NCBI RefSeq assembly: GCF_022512515.1
Contig: NZ_JAKWBK010000001.1
Location: 2,294,001 to 2,358,000, forward strand
Source: Paraniabella hibiscisoli
GTDB lineage: Bacteria > Bacteroidota > Bacteroidia > Chitinophagales > Chitinophagaceae
DNA: 64,000 nucleotides
Direction: 5' to 3'
Shown here: positions 21,143 to 31,428 of the stretch, piece after piece
Layout of the letters: each line of letters begins with the position of its first letter
How positions within the stretch are numbered: the stretch's first letter is position 1
Translations under genes and position numbers: made by a program
Notes under the pieces: model-generated
Seen by the model: only the letters and a program-made list of their open reading frames with translations
Told to the model about the DNA's origin: nothing
Databases searched by the model: none

Positions 21143-22413
21143 TTATTTTCTAAGCGCCCATTTGATCATTTCTTTCCAGGTTGGTTTTTTACCATACATT
21201 AAAATACCGGTGCGGTATATTTTTCCGGCAAACCATACCATAAAGAGAAAGCTGGCTACAAGTAAAGCCATACTTAATCCCAGTTGCCAGTAAGGCACGG
21301 TACCGGGTACACCGTAAGCTACGCGGGCCATCATTACGATCGGGGAAGTAAAAGGAATGATGCTGGTCCAAACCGCTACGGGGCTGGTGGGATCCTTCAT
21401 GGCAATAGTGAGCATAAAAATGGCGAAAATGATAATAAGAGTGATAGGGAAAGATAATGATTGCGCTTCCCGTACATCTTCGTTTACTGCGCTTCCTACC
21501 GCCGCATAAATGGATGAGTAGAAGAAGAATCCGCTTAAAAAGTAAAATGCAAACAAAGTAAGTAAGAGACCCATATTAACGCTGCCAAAGACTTTTTGGG
21601 CATTGGCTACCATTTCACCCATGGAAGGGTTGGCCTCAACCGCAGCCTTACTTACATTGAAAATAATAAACACAAACGCTATCCATAACAGAAATTGAGT
21701 AAGTGCTACCAGTGCGATCCCTACTATTTTGCCCAACATGAGTTGAAAAGGTTTTACAGAAGATACCATCACCTCGGCAATACGATTGGTTTTTTCTTCC
21801 ATCACACCCATCATTACCTGTGAGCCATAGATGAGCAGGATGAAGTAAACCAGGAAACCCGCCGCATAGCCTATTATCATAGCAAAAGTGCCATCTGAGT
21901 TTTTGTCTTTCAGGTTTTCGGCAGATACATTTAAGTGGCTGCCGGTAAGGGTTTCGCGCTTTTGCATGTCGATGCCCAGTTCCTCGTATTTAATGTCATT
22001 CCAGATGTTGTTGAGTTTAGATTGCACTTCCGGAATAGCGCCCAGGGTTCTGTTGGATTTAACAGAAATGTTTCCCGGTGTTTTATCCACCATAATATGG
22101 GCGGGAATAACAACATAGCCATCATATCCTTTTGTTTCAAAGCTTTCAGATAATTTTTTTGGGTCATCCTTTACGAGGGTCAGCACATTGGATTTACCGG
22201 CCTCATTGGCTTCTGCATTTTTTCGGCAGTAAATTTACCTGAAGAGTCTACTACAGCAATTTTTAGTTTGGTAGATGATTTGGCGCCGATATAGGAAGTG
22301 CCGAATATCAACCCCAGGTATAATAGCGGGAATAGCAAGGTGGAGATAATGAAAGTTTTCTTGCGTACGCGGGTTAAAAATTCGCGTTGTATAATTAGGA
22401 ATGTCTTATTCAT
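21143..22413 (-). CDS. ABC-2 type exporter permease, NatB-like (frameshifted)
   Basis: About 423 residues. N-terminal helix with MNKTFLIIQREFLTRVRKKT, a large extracytoplasmic loop (residues about 50-190), then five or six helices (YAAGFLVYFILLIYGSQVMM, FYFLSGFFFYSSIYAAVGSA). The motif GVMEEKTNRIAEVMVSSVKP is typical of COG1668. The frame changes near 22190 at the TTTTTTCGG run. The ATPase gene lies 20 bases upstream, so the two form a NatA/NatB-type exporter. Cargo is unknown; members export Na+ or antibiotics in other bacteria. Confidence 0.87.
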
Positions 22414-22433
22414 GAGTTGTGTTTGGGTATTAA

Positions 22434-23366
22434 TTAATCAATTTCCTGGAAACGGCGGGCCAATGGGGTGCCTTCTACCTGCCGGATAAATATGTCGTTT
22501 AAACTGGGTAGTATTTCGTTAAACGATTCTATTAAAATTCCTTTTGATAAAAGATATTGCAGCATTTCATTATTATCCCGGCCATCTCTTTTTTGAACAA
22601 TGATACTGTTGCCTGTTGCTCCTTTAATAGAAAAGACTTCGTTGTCTTCCAATGCTACACTATTTTCAGTAAATGCTATTTTGTACAGGTCTTCTTTAAA
22701 GTCCTGTTTTACCTGGCCTACCGTTCCGTCCAGTATCTTTTGTCCCCGGTTTACCAAAACAATATGGTCACAGATTTCCTCTACCTGCTCCATACGGTGT
22801 GTGCTGAATATAATGGTGGAGCCGTTTTTCGCAAGGTTAAAGATCTCATCCTTGATCAGGTTACTGTTCACCGGATCAAGGCCACTAAAAGGTTCATCGA
22901 GTATTACCAGCTTGGGGTTGTGCAGAACGGTTGTTACAAATTGCAATTTTTGCTGCATACCTTTTGACAGGTCTTCCACTTTTTTGTTCCACCAGCTTTC
23001 CATTTCAAAGCGGGCAAACCATTGTTTAATTTTTTCGGTAGCTTCTTTTTTACCGAGTCCCTTTAATTGTGCCAGGTAAAGGGTTTGTTCACCAATCTTC
23101 ATTTTCTTGTATAAGCCACGCTCTTCGGGCATATAGCCGATTTTCGCGATATCATTAGCCGGATCAAAGGGTTTGCCGTCAAAAATGATCGAGCCGCTAT
23201 CCGGATAAAAGATACCGGTTATCATCCTGATCAGTGTGGTTTTACCGGCTCCGTTAGGGCCAAGCAGTCCGAATATCTGTCCCTGCTCAATACTAAGGCT
23301 AATATCGTCAACGGCTTTCTGCGTGGCGAAATACTTTTTAAGATTTTTTACTTCAAGTAGCGGCAT
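22434..23366 (-). CDS. ABC exporter ATP-binding protein, NatA-like
   Basis: 310 residues, intact. Walker A GPNGAGKTT, Q-loop, signature LSKGMQQKL, Walker B LVILDEPFSGLDP and the switch His in IIFSTHRMEQVEEICD are all present. A C-terminal DUF4162-like domain follows (residues about 220-310). First gene of the two-gene operon with the ABC-2 permease downstream. Confidence 0.93.
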   Translation of the reverse strand: MPLLEVKNLKKYFATQKAVDDISLSIEQGQIFGLLGPNGAGKTTLIRMITGIFYPDSGSIIFDGKPFDPANDIAKIGYMPEERGLYKKMKIGEQTLYLAQLKGLGKKEATEKIKQWFARFEMESWWNKKVEDLSKGMQQKLQFVTTVLHNPKLVILDEPFSGLDPVNSNLIKDEIFNLAKNGSTIIFSTHRMEQVEEICDHIVLVNRGQKILDGTVGQVKQDFKEDLYKIAFTENSVALEDNEVFSIKGATGNSIIVQKRDGRDNNEMLQYLLSKGILIESFNEILPSLNDIFIRQVEGTPLARRFQEID

Positions 23367-23555
23367 TGTAGAAATTTATTGGTGAGTAAGTACCCTTCAA
23401 AGATAATTTGTTACAAATTATACCATTTTTATTTTGCGACAGGTATTTGAACCGGATGTTTAAAGTCAATATTTTAGTTTGTTATTGCTTTATTAATGTT
23501 GTAACGGTGAAATGAAGCGGTATTTCCCGCAACTTTGCAGCTTATTGGCAAGTAT

Positions 23556-24543
23556 ATGAACAGGAAATATTTTACACTTTCAGCTCTTCTAATCGTTATC
23601 ATCATATCTGTATCCGGATGGGGGTATCTGGTGCATCGCACGATTGCTCAGTTAGCTATCTATGAATTGCCTAAACCGATGCAGTCTTTTTTATACGCAT
23701 AAAGATTCGTTAGTGTACGGCGCCCCAAGACCAGACGTAAGACGCAACCAGGACGAATCGGAGGGGAGTAAGCATTATATGGATATGGAGTATTTTGGCG
23801 ACTCAGCGTTTAGTACGGTTCCCCGTAAGTTTGAGGACGCAGTAGCAAAATATAGTTTTGATACGCTTAATAAATATGGAACCCTGCCCTATGTAGTAGT
23901 AGAGTATATGGGCAAATTAACTAATGCTTTCCGTTCTCAGAACGCAGACAGCATTGTGTTTTATGCGGCAGACCTCAGTCATTATATCGCAGATGCCCAT
24001 GTGCCTTTACATACTTCTATTAATTATGATGGACAACTTACAGGACAAAATGGTATTCATGATTTATGGGAAACGACTGTTCCCGAGGTGGAGATTCTAA
24101 ACTATAAATTAAGCAGTCGCCATAAAGCGAAGTATCTGGCTTCTCCCGAACAGGAGATATGGAAGATTATTGAGCATACATTTTCGTTACTGCCGGAGAT
24201 GTTTGCGCAGGAGAAAGAAGTGTCAAAGAATTTTACAGATTCAACCAAATACCGCTGGGAAGTTCGGTGGGGTAAGAACAGGAGGTTCTATACAAGCGCC
24301 TTTGCCAAAGAGTATTCCCGCGCCTTAAAAACTTCTATCAACGACCAGCTGATTGCTTCTTCTGACGCATTGGCTGACTTCTGGTACACCGCCTGGGTGA
24401 ATGCCGGTAAACCCAATCTGGAAAAAATATTGGAAAAAACCTACAATAAGCGCGGTTTTAAAACAGAAAGAAAAGCCTTCCTGAAAAACCAGCTGGTAGC
24501 TAAAAAGATCCTGATCTCTACACAAAAAATGACGAAGGATTAA
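23556..24543 (+). CDS. S1/P1 nuclease-like, zinc-dependent phospholipase C-family protein (frameshifted)
   Basis: About 328 residues. Signal peptide from ATG 23556 ends at the mature SGWGYLVHRTIAQLA, whose Trp and His are zinc ligands in this fold. Further ligands are in DLSHYIADAHVPLHTSIN and GIHDLWETTVPE. The frame breaks at a T6 run near 23692 (QSFLYA before, THKDSLVYGAPR after). The family includes S1/P1 nucleases and bacterial phospholipase C; the usual Bacteroidota annotation does not settle which activity applies. Stands alone upstream of a metallophosphoesterase. Confidence 0.83.
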
Positions 24544-24625
24544 ATCGGGTATCGCTGATAGCAGATGCTGGTACCTGGATACAAGATACCGGCTTGTTTT
24601 CTATTTTCACATTAAGATTATTTAA

Positions 24626-25120
24626 GTGATTCGCATTGGCCTTATATCAGATACACATAGTTTTTTAGATGAGCAGGTATTTAAGCATTTTGAAAACTGT
24701 GATGAGATCTGGCATGCCGGTGATTTTGGAGTGGCAACGATAGCCGATCAATTGAAGGCTTTTAAACCCCTGCGCGGTGTTTATGGTAATATTGACGGAG
24801 CAGATATCCGCTCACAATTTGGCGAAATATCCGTTTTTACGATTGAAAATGTGAAGGTGATGATGAAGCATATAGGCGGCTATCCACCAAAGTATAATAC
24901 GGAAACGAAGAAGCAGGTAATTGCCGAAAAGCCCCAACTATTTATCAGCGGTCATTCTCATATACTCAAAGTAATGTTCGACGATCCACTTCAATGCCTT
25001 CACATGAATCCGGGCGCTGCCGGTAAACAGGGGTGGCAGAAAGTGCGTACGCTCATCCGGTTTGTGATTGACGGGAGTAATTTTAAAGATTGCGAAGTGA
25101 TTGAGCTGGGGAAGAAGTAG
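24626..25120 (+). CDS. YfcE-type metallophosphoesterase
   Basis: 164 residues with a GTG start at 24626. The metal ligands follow the calcineurin-like pattern: GLISDTHSFLD, EIWHAGDFG, GVYGNIDGADIR and ISGHSHILKV, then HMNPGAAGKQG. Members hydrolyse phosphodiesters with manganese; physiological substrate unknown. The stop codon lies inside a dispersed repeat also found after dnaE. Confidence 0.92.
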   Translation: MIRIGLISDTHSFLDEQVFKHFENCDEIWHAGDFGVATIADQLKAFKPLRGVYGNIDGADIRSQFGEISVFTIENVKVMMKHIGGYPPKYNTETKKQVIAEKPQLFISGHSHILKVMFDDPLQCLHMNPGAAGKQGWQKVRTLIRFVIDGSNFKDCEVIELGKK

Positions 25121-25136
25121 TGAATGGTGAATAGGA
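25115..25136. repeat. Dispersed intergenic repeat, copy 1
   Basis: The 22-base string AAGTAGTGAATGGTGAATAG+GA is identical to 54072-54093. It overlaps the stop of the metallophosphoesterase and continues into degenerate GAGTAG units up to about 25168. A related unit appears in inverse orientation at 25245-25275. Confidence 0.7.
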
Positions 25137-25276
25137 GAATGGAAAGTGGCGAGTAGCGAGTAGTACTCCCTAATTATTTTTAGCATTACCACCTTAAGTC
25201 CCTGTCAACAGCCAACCAGCAACTGTCCTCTTATCAGAACCCTTACTAGCCGTTAACTACTCCCTACTAGCTTCTA

Positions 25277-25734
25277 CTAAAACCATCCTCTTCCTTGTCC
25301 TACTTCTCTGAAAGGCCATGGAATAGACGCCAGCATTATAATAAAAGAGATCACGTAAAACAAAACCGTTTTGCGATGTTTGGTAGCATCAGGTATATTC
25401 TTTTTAGCGAAAGATTTGCCTACATGCACCAATGCTATGGCCACGATCATTCCCAAAAGATGTTCTACAGCAAAGAAGCGGTAAACCGGGGCTTTCATAA
25501 TATCTCCCATGGGCATTTGCTGAAAAAGTTTTAAACCGAAGGTTCCGGTAAACCATTGAACTAATCCAATCAGCAGGTTAATATCACAACAGATCATTAA
25601 TAACAGGCCCGCAGTAGCATGTCCTTTGGTAAAGGGTTTATTACCTGCACCGAGGCTCTTAAAAATGGCCACTAAAAACAACAATACAATCGCCCAGCGT
25701 AAAAACTGTGTAAATGTAATAATCCGGTTTGCAT
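25277..25734 (-). CDS. Four-helix membrane protein of unknown function (frameshifted)
   Basis: About 152 residues with four hydrophobic helices and His residues near their ends (MQTGLLHLHSF, KGHATAGLLLMICCDINLLI, FFAVEHLLGMIVAIALVHVG). That pattern resembles b-type cytochrome-like small proteins of Bacteroidota, but I cannot confirm haem binding. Frame changes near 25692 in TAAAAAC; the repaired N-terminus reads RWAIVLLFLVAIFKSLGAG. Confidence 0.68.
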
Positions 25735-25833
25735 AGTTTCGAGATTTGTGGGGGCGAAAATAGGCAATTGTTACGGATTTACTAGGGGCTTAACGCTTAA
25801 AACATTTACTTTGCAGCACTTAAACAGTGAACT

Positions 25834-26481
25834 ATGGCTTTGATTGCTCCTTCTTTATTAGCCGCCGATTTTTTAAAATTACAGGCAGAATGTGAAATGG
25901 TCAATAACAGTGCGGCAGATTGGCTGCACCTGGATGTGATGGACGGTATGTTTGTACCTAATATCAGCTTCGGTCCAATGGTAATTGAGTTTGTGAGTAA
26001 AATCGTTAATAAGCCTTGTGATGTGCATTTAATGATCGAGCAACCGGCACGTTATGCAGAGCAGTTTAAAAACGCAGGGGCCGATCATTTAACGATCCAT
26101 ATTGAAGCCTGCCCTATGCTGCACCAGGATATTACACAAATCAAATCACTAGGTATGAAAGCGGGCGTAGCTGTTAATCCGCATACACCTGTTTCTTTAC
26201 TGAGCGATATCCTGCACGAGGTGAGTATCGTAAACCTGATGAGTGTAAACCCGGGTTTCGGCGGACAAAAATTTATTACCTACACCCTGGAAAAAATAAA
26301 GCAGCTGAAGCAAATGATCCGTGAGCGCAGCCTGGATGTATTGATTGAGATCGATGGTGGTGTTACTACAGAAAATGCCAAAGAGATCATTGATGCCGGA
26401 GCCGATGTGCTGGTGGCTGGCAGTACTGTTTTCAGAGCGACCGACCCGATAGCGGCTGTTGAAAAGCTAAAATCTGTATAG
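25834..26481 (+). CDS. rpe: Ribulose-phosphate 3-epimerase
   Basis: 215 residues, intact. TIM barrel of the pentose phosphate pathway that interconverts ribulose 5-phosphate and xylulose 5-phosphate. Key motifs: APSLLAADFLKL, HLDVMDGMFVPNISFG (metal His and catalytic Asp), HLTIHIEA, SVNPGFGGQKFI (phosphate loop) and LIEIDGGV with the second catalytic Asp. Upstream, TTACTTTGCAG near 25806 resembles a -7 box. Confidence 0.97.
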   Translation: MALIAPSLLAADFLKLQAECEMVNNSAADWLHLDVMDGMFVPNISFGPMVIEFVSKIVNKPCDVHLMIEQPARYAEQFKNAGADHLTIHIEACPMLHQDITQIKSLGMKAGVAVNPHTPVSLLSDILHEVSIVNLMSVNPGFGGQKFITYTLEKIKQLKQMIRERSLDVLIEIDGGVTTENAKEIIDAGADVLVAGSTVFRATDPIAAVEKLKSV

Positions 26482-26505
26482 AACTTACCTTATCTATTTA
26501 TTGCG

Positions 26506-28958
26506 CTAGCGCCACTTATTACCAAAAGTGTCCCAGCTGGTGATGCCTATTTTAAATTGCAATGGCGCCTGGAACTGGTTGGCAAAGGCGCTGGAGGCAT
26601 AAACGCCCAGCTTTATCTTTTGAAAATTTTGAAAGGGCAGTTTAAATACCCGCTCAATACCGGCAAAAGCTTCTACATACCTGAGGTTTCTTTCAGGCGC
26701 AATTAAAAATCCGGCGCCAGTCACTTCCCTTAATCCCAATTTTTTGAAAACCGGTATTTTATTAAGAAGGGCTCCGTTAAATTCATGAAAGTAATGCCCC
26801 TCATAAAATCTTTTAAAAGTGGCAAAAGTGGAGTCCATGGATTGAAAACCCTCCACCGGGTTCATAAATAAAATAGGGTCTCCTCTTCTCTGCCATTTAT
26901 AATCCACCAACCTTAGGTCTTTTGTATTGAAGAAGGTGCCGGTTTTAAGATTATACTGGGCATTTCCTATCAATCCCATCCGCAATTGTTGCCGTATGCC
27001 TAGTTCGTTATAATCAAAATTTACCTGGCTGCCGAATAATTGCGGAATACCTTTTCTCCATTTCATATAAAACGTAGGCCATTTAGGTTCTAAGACGATT
27101 TTTTCCAAAGGCTCTCTAATGTAAGGTTGTAGTGGAGTGTAGCTAAGCTCTATATCTGCATAAAGCGCATTGTAGGCTTCAAAAGAAGGAGCCGCGCCTG
27201 TTGGCTCTAAAAGTACTTTCTGAAAGGCTGAGTCAACAAAGCTGTACGTTTTATAACCTGCGAGGCTCCTGCGTAAAGCCATACTTGCATTGGTTTTAAT
27301 ATAAAGACCGTTGATTATTTCGCGCGACCATCCGGCACTCAATGCGTTGTCCAGGTAATAATTGCTTCGCTTGAGTTGATTGATCCACGCATCGCCCGAA
27401 AATATGGTGGCAAAATCTCTCGATAACCCCAGGCTATAACTGCCCTGGTTGAAAGGGTTGTATCTCCTGTTAAGTTGGATACGACCGTTAATATCCTTGT
27501 TAAGATAACCATAGCTCACATTGGTATGAAGCCATACAGTTCGCCTGAGGCTATCGCTTTTATAAAAAGAAAAAGGCAGCTGAGTTCTGAGCCCTCCAAA
27601 GCCAAAGGCAATCGTAGATACTATTGCAGGCAGGTTATAACGCACACCCTTTTCATGATAACTTAATGTTTGTCCTTTGTAAAGGATGTTTTTCCAGTTG
27701 GCCTTATTGGTTTTTTGATCGATCGAATCCAGGTAAGCCTTACTATGAGTTACCACATATACGCTATCAGTATATTGTATCAACCTGAGCTCTTTATGGG
27801 TAAGTGGCTCAGTTCGTACCGAGGTCCAGAAAGAGCTGTCGCGGTTGTAAGCATCCCTTGTAGCTGCACTAAGCTCAGGACCAAAATGTTTTTTGTCGAA
27901 AGTCTTATGGAGTTCATAATCACGGTAGTTTACTGTTGTGGTTCCTGAGGCTTTACGTCTTTTGGTGTTTGAATGATAGGAGAATACCTGCTTGTTCAGC
28001 ATCCATGCCTGGTTATTAATCACCTCGTATTCTTGCGCTACCTCAAAAAAATCGTATTCAGGTAAATGATAGCTAGGGAAAGATAGCCTGGTGCTTATTA
28101 TGGCCCAGGTACTGTCGTATATAACAATCTCACCGGATACGGTGGCATTGCTGAGGCCGCCTGGTTTTATACCTATCGTATAAACATGGTAGTTGCCACG
28201 TTTTTCTGTTTTTAAGGTTTTAAATTTGTAGGCCATTAAGCCGCTATAACTAACAGGAGAAAGAAAGGGGTGACAGACAGGGCGGGTACTTTTACCAGGT
28301 TGTCGTAAAAGTTGAAGCGCCCCTGTGTGGTGGATGTGTAGAACAGGTTATTAGTATTGCCCCTGCGGGTTACGCCCGTTCGCTCTTCTTTGTAGCGGGA
28401 TGCATTTTCGTAATCAAGTCGCAGGTATATTTCACTCATTGATAATGGAGGCGGTGGCGTCTTTGCGTGTAGGGTGTCTTTAACGGGCTTTTTCTTCCTG
28501 GGTTTTCGTGTTGTGGAATCTTCTTGTACGGCTTTAATATAGATATTGCAGCTATAGGCTCCTGATGCGGCCTGCAGCGCATCTTTATGCCTGATTACCT
28601 GCCTGATATATTCCTCTGCTCGGTCTTTTGCTTTGGCTTTCACTGTAACTGCAGACAGGCTATTCTCTGTTTCTTCTAAAATAACCGGGTAAAGGACATT
28701 CCCCTTATTGATTACCACCTTAACCGTTTTAGTGTAATACCCGATCATAGATATAATGAGTTCATATATACCGCTGTTTAATTCAATGCTATATCTGCCA
28801 TCTTCTTTGGTAAGTATGCCGGTTGGCCGGCCTTTCAATTGCACACTGGCAAAGGCCAGGGGTTCAAGCCTCATATTGGTTACAGTGCCCTCGAGGCGAT
28901 ATTGCGCACCAACATTTTGATACAATAATGTTAAAGGAATAAGCAGTATGAACTTCAT
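26506..28958 (-). CDS. Carboxypeptidase-regulatory-like domain plus DUF5686 outer-membrane protein (frameshifted)
   Basis: About 817 residues. Signal peptide, then a carboxypeptidase-D-like beta domain (LEGTVTNMRLEPLAFASVQL, GILTKEDGRYSIEL, IISMIGYYTKTV), then the DUF5686 region with a barrel-like C-terminus that ends QFKIGITSWDTFGNKWR. The frame changes near 28243 at GGCGGCTTAATGG; upstream reads LSVTPFL and downstream reads MAYKFKTLKTEKRGNYHVY. Probably an outer-membrane protein; role unknown. Confidence 0.87.
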
Positions 28959-29067
28959 CGTTGCAAAAATGTTATCACCATGTTATAAGTATTTCCCAAT
29001 TAAAGAAGATTTAACAAAATCCACAATTGTTGATAAGTTAAATGCTGTTCTTTTGATTGAAGAAAAG

Positions 29068-29075
29068 TATATTTG
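29068..29075 (+). promoter_or_regulatory. Candidate -7 promoter box for phoH
   Basis: TATATTTG matches TAnnTTTG exactly. No good TTTG is seen about 19 bases upstream, so support is partial. It would give a leader of roughly 90 bases. Confidence 0.4.
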
Positions 29076-29172
29076 AGATAGAAGGGCAGGCGTTTTGTAA
29101 AGATGCTCAAAACGACGAAAAATAAGCCGGTTAGCCCTTTGCCGGGAGCCTTAATGATAAACTATATTCGAT

Positions 29173-30153
29173 TTGACAGAAACAATTATTAACCTCGAAA
29201 CAGTTAACCCATTAGATTTTTTTGGCGTTAACAATGCAAAGCTCGACATCCTTAAAAAGAAATTTCCTTTACTTAAAATTCTTTCCCGCGGTACGCAAAT
29301 AAAATTGAGCGGTGCGCCCGAACAAATAAAAGCGGCTACGGAAAAAATTAAACTGGCCATTTCCTATCTGGAGAGAAATGGGAGTATGAGTAATAATTAT
29401 TTCGACCAGATTTTGGGTGGCGACGATGTTGAAGTAATCGACAACTTCATGGAGCGAAATCCGAATGAAGTGTTGGTATTTGGTCCTAACGGTAAAAGCG
29501 TAAGAGCAAGAACAGCCAATCAGAAAAAACTGGTACAAGAGGCCGAAAAGAACGATGTCGTTTTTGCTATTGGCCCGGCAGGTACCGGTAAAACTTATAC
29601 GGCTGTGGCGCTGGCTGTTCGTGCTTTAAAGAACAAGCAGGTAAAGAAGATCATTTTAACCAGACCGGCAGTAGAAGCAGGCGAAAGCCTGGGTTTCTTA
29701 CCCGGTGATCTGAAAGAAAAGATCGACCCTTACCTGAGGCCGCTGTACGATGCGCTGGATGATATGATACCCGCAGACAAGCTGGGGTATTTTATGACCA
29801 CGCGTACCATAGAAATAGCGCCGCTGGCTTACATGCGCGGGCGAACGCTAGACAATGCCTTTATTATTCTCGATGAGGCACAAAATGCTACTGATTTGCA
29901 GCTTAAAATGTTTTTAACCCGTATTGGTGCTAATGCAAAAGCCATTATCACCGGCGATATGACACAGGTTGATTTACCTAAGAACCAGCGTAGTGGTTTA
30001 AAAACCGCGGCACGCATCCTGCGTAATATACCTGGTATCGGATACATTGAACTGGATGAAGAAGATGTAGTAAGACACCGTTTGGTTAAAGCCATTATTA
30101 AGGCATATAATGCGGAGCATGAAAGAAGCGCAGAAGGAGATTATTCGAAGTAA
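29173..30153 (+). CDS. PhoH-like ATPase
   Basis: 326 residues from a TTG at 29173. N-terminal KH-like part (LLKILSRGTQIKLSGAPEQI), then the PhoH ATPase domain: Walker A GPAGTGKTYTAVALAVRALK, ILTRPAVEAGESLGFLPGD, Walker B FIILDEAQNATDLQLKMFLT and sensor IITGDMTQVDLPKNQRSGL. PhoH-like proteins are linked to RNA metabolism and often sit near ybeY. Here the neighbour is a YiiX lipoprotein. Confidence 0.93.
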   Translation: MTETIINLETVNPLDFFGVNNAKLDILKKKFPLLKILSRGTQIKLSGAPEQIKAATEKIKLAISYLERNGSMSNNYFDQILGGDDVEVIDNFMERNPNEVLVFGPNGKSVRARTANQKKLVQEAEKNDVVFAIGPAGTGKTYTAVALAVRALKNKQVKKIILTRPAVEAGESLGFLPGDLKEKIDPYLRPLYDALDDMIPADKLGYFMTTRTIEIAPLAYMRGRTLDNAFIILDEAQNATDLQLKMFLTRIGANAKAIITGDMTQVDLPKNQRSGLKTAARILRNIPGIGYIELDEEDVVRHRLVKAIIKAYNAEHERSAEGDYSK

Positions 30154-30198
30154 TAAAGGTAGAACCCATTTTGCCTTCAGAGGTATCCGTTTAGGCGG

Positions 30199-30783
30199 AT
30201 GCCTTTTTCTTTTTGTATACTCGCCTGTAATATCAGTAAGAAGCCCAACTTAGAGAAGAGGATAGAAAGAGTACAAATGGTAGCTAAGAGCGGGGATGTA
30301 ATTGTGCGAAATGGCAACGATGAAGTGAGTAATACGGCACGCAGCTTTAATAGGAAAGATAAAGCCTATTCTCATTGCGGGTTGATACAGGTGGAGCGGG
30401 ATACCCTATTTGTGTATCACGCACTGGGAGGTAATTATAACCCTTCCCAAAAGCTTTTGCGGCAAACCCTTGCCGACTTCTGCGCTGATGATGACATGGA
30501 TAAGGTTGCAGTATACAGGTACCCGCTTAATAACAAAGAAGGCCAGGCGCTGAGCCAATGGATACACGAGCACTATTCAAATGGTCTGTTATTCGACCTC
30601 TTCTTCAATTTTCAAACAGATGATAAAATGTATTGCAGTGAATTTGTGTTTAAGGGGTTGAATACAGCAAAGAATGACAGTCTGCGCAACTTACTGCCAC
30701 AAAAGGAAGAGGCTATATATGTTGCTATTGATGACCTGTATTTGAATGAGTGGGCAAGCAAGATATGTATTGTTGATTTTTAG
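30199..30783 (+). CDS. YiiX-like permuted papain-fold lipoprotein
   Basis: 194 residues. A short leader ends in a lipobox-like CILACN. The body fits the YiiX/YebB permuted NlpC/P60 group: GDVIVRNGNDEVS, the His in AYSHCGLIQV, and the Cys in MYCSEFVFKGLN, with LYLNEWASKICIVDF at the end. Such enzymes may cleave amide bonds in cell-wall or lipid substrates. No confirmed substrate. Confidence 0.8.
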   Translation: MPFSFCILACNISKKPNLEKRIERVQMVAKSGDVIVRNGNDEVSNTARSFNRKDKAYSHCGLIQVERDTLFVYHALGGNYNPSQKLLRQTLADFCADDDMDKVAVYRYPLNNKEGQALSQWIHEHYSNGLLFDLFFNFQTDDKMYCSEFVFKGLNTAKNDSLRNLLPQKEEAIYVAIDDLYLNEWASKICIVDF

Positions 30784-30813
30784 GTATACCTGGCATTAAT
30801 ACTGTGTATTGAT

Positions 30814-31422
30814 TTGCTGAATTTAAAAGAAAGCGGATTGCTCTATTTAGATGATTGCATACATTTGATGGATATGTATTCCGATCAGACCCAACGCAAG
30901 ATACAATTGTATTACGCAGCTAATTATTTGTTTGAGCAGGGGAAATCTCATCCCGTGGTGATAAATATGTTGTCGAAATATGAACCAGATGTCCGCTTGC
31001 TGACAGAGATGGCTGATCAGGCAATGGAAGATAAATGGCGTAAGATATTCAATGAAACCCAGCGATTGTTTTCGGAAGGAAAAACATATGGAGAAGTGGT
31101 AGATGAAGTGAGACACATGGAGTCTGATGAGGAAATTCTTCATTTTATTTGTAACAGCTGGTACAGGGTCAAAACCTTATATATTGATCACCTGATTGAT
31201 GCTCCAACTAATATAACCGAAGGAATAGAGGGTGTCGCTTTCTGTTCTATCGGAGTGTGTGCTGTATTCTATTTTGATGCCTTTTTATTATCGAAAATTG
31301 TATGGGTAGGAGGGCTTTTGACTTCATTGGTTACCTGGCTTTACGGTTTACAAAAAAGATCGATCAAGGGGCTCAAGAAGATCATCGAAGAGGATTACGC
31401 TCAACTGGCCAATTTGAGATAG
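30814..31422 (+). CDS. Two-span membrane protein of unknown function
   Basis: 202 residues from a TTG at 30814. The first 130 residues are helical and charged (MYSDQTQRKIQLYYAANYLF, KTYGEVVDEVRHMESDEEIL); two helices follow (GVAFCSIGVCAVFYFDAFLL, IVWVGGLLTSLVTWLYGL), then a basic tail. No family recognised. It lies 31 bases after the YiiX gene on the same strand. Confidence 0.6.
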   Translation: MLNLKESGLLYLDDCIHLMDMYSDQTQRKIQLYYAANYLFEQGKSHPVVINMLSKYEPDVRLLTEMADQAMEDKWRKIFNETQRLFSEGKTYGEVVDEVRHMESDEEILHFICNSWYRVKTLYIDHLIDAPTNITEGIEGVAFCSIGVCAVFYFDAFLLSKIVWVGGLLTSLVTWLYGLQKRSIKGLKKIIEEDYAQLANLR

Positions 31423-31428
31423 CACTGA

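Noticed and set aside
28236-28958. Separate small carboxypeptidase-like protein upstream of DUF5686
   Set aside because: The two frames join by a single indel and together give the usual DUF5686 architecture.
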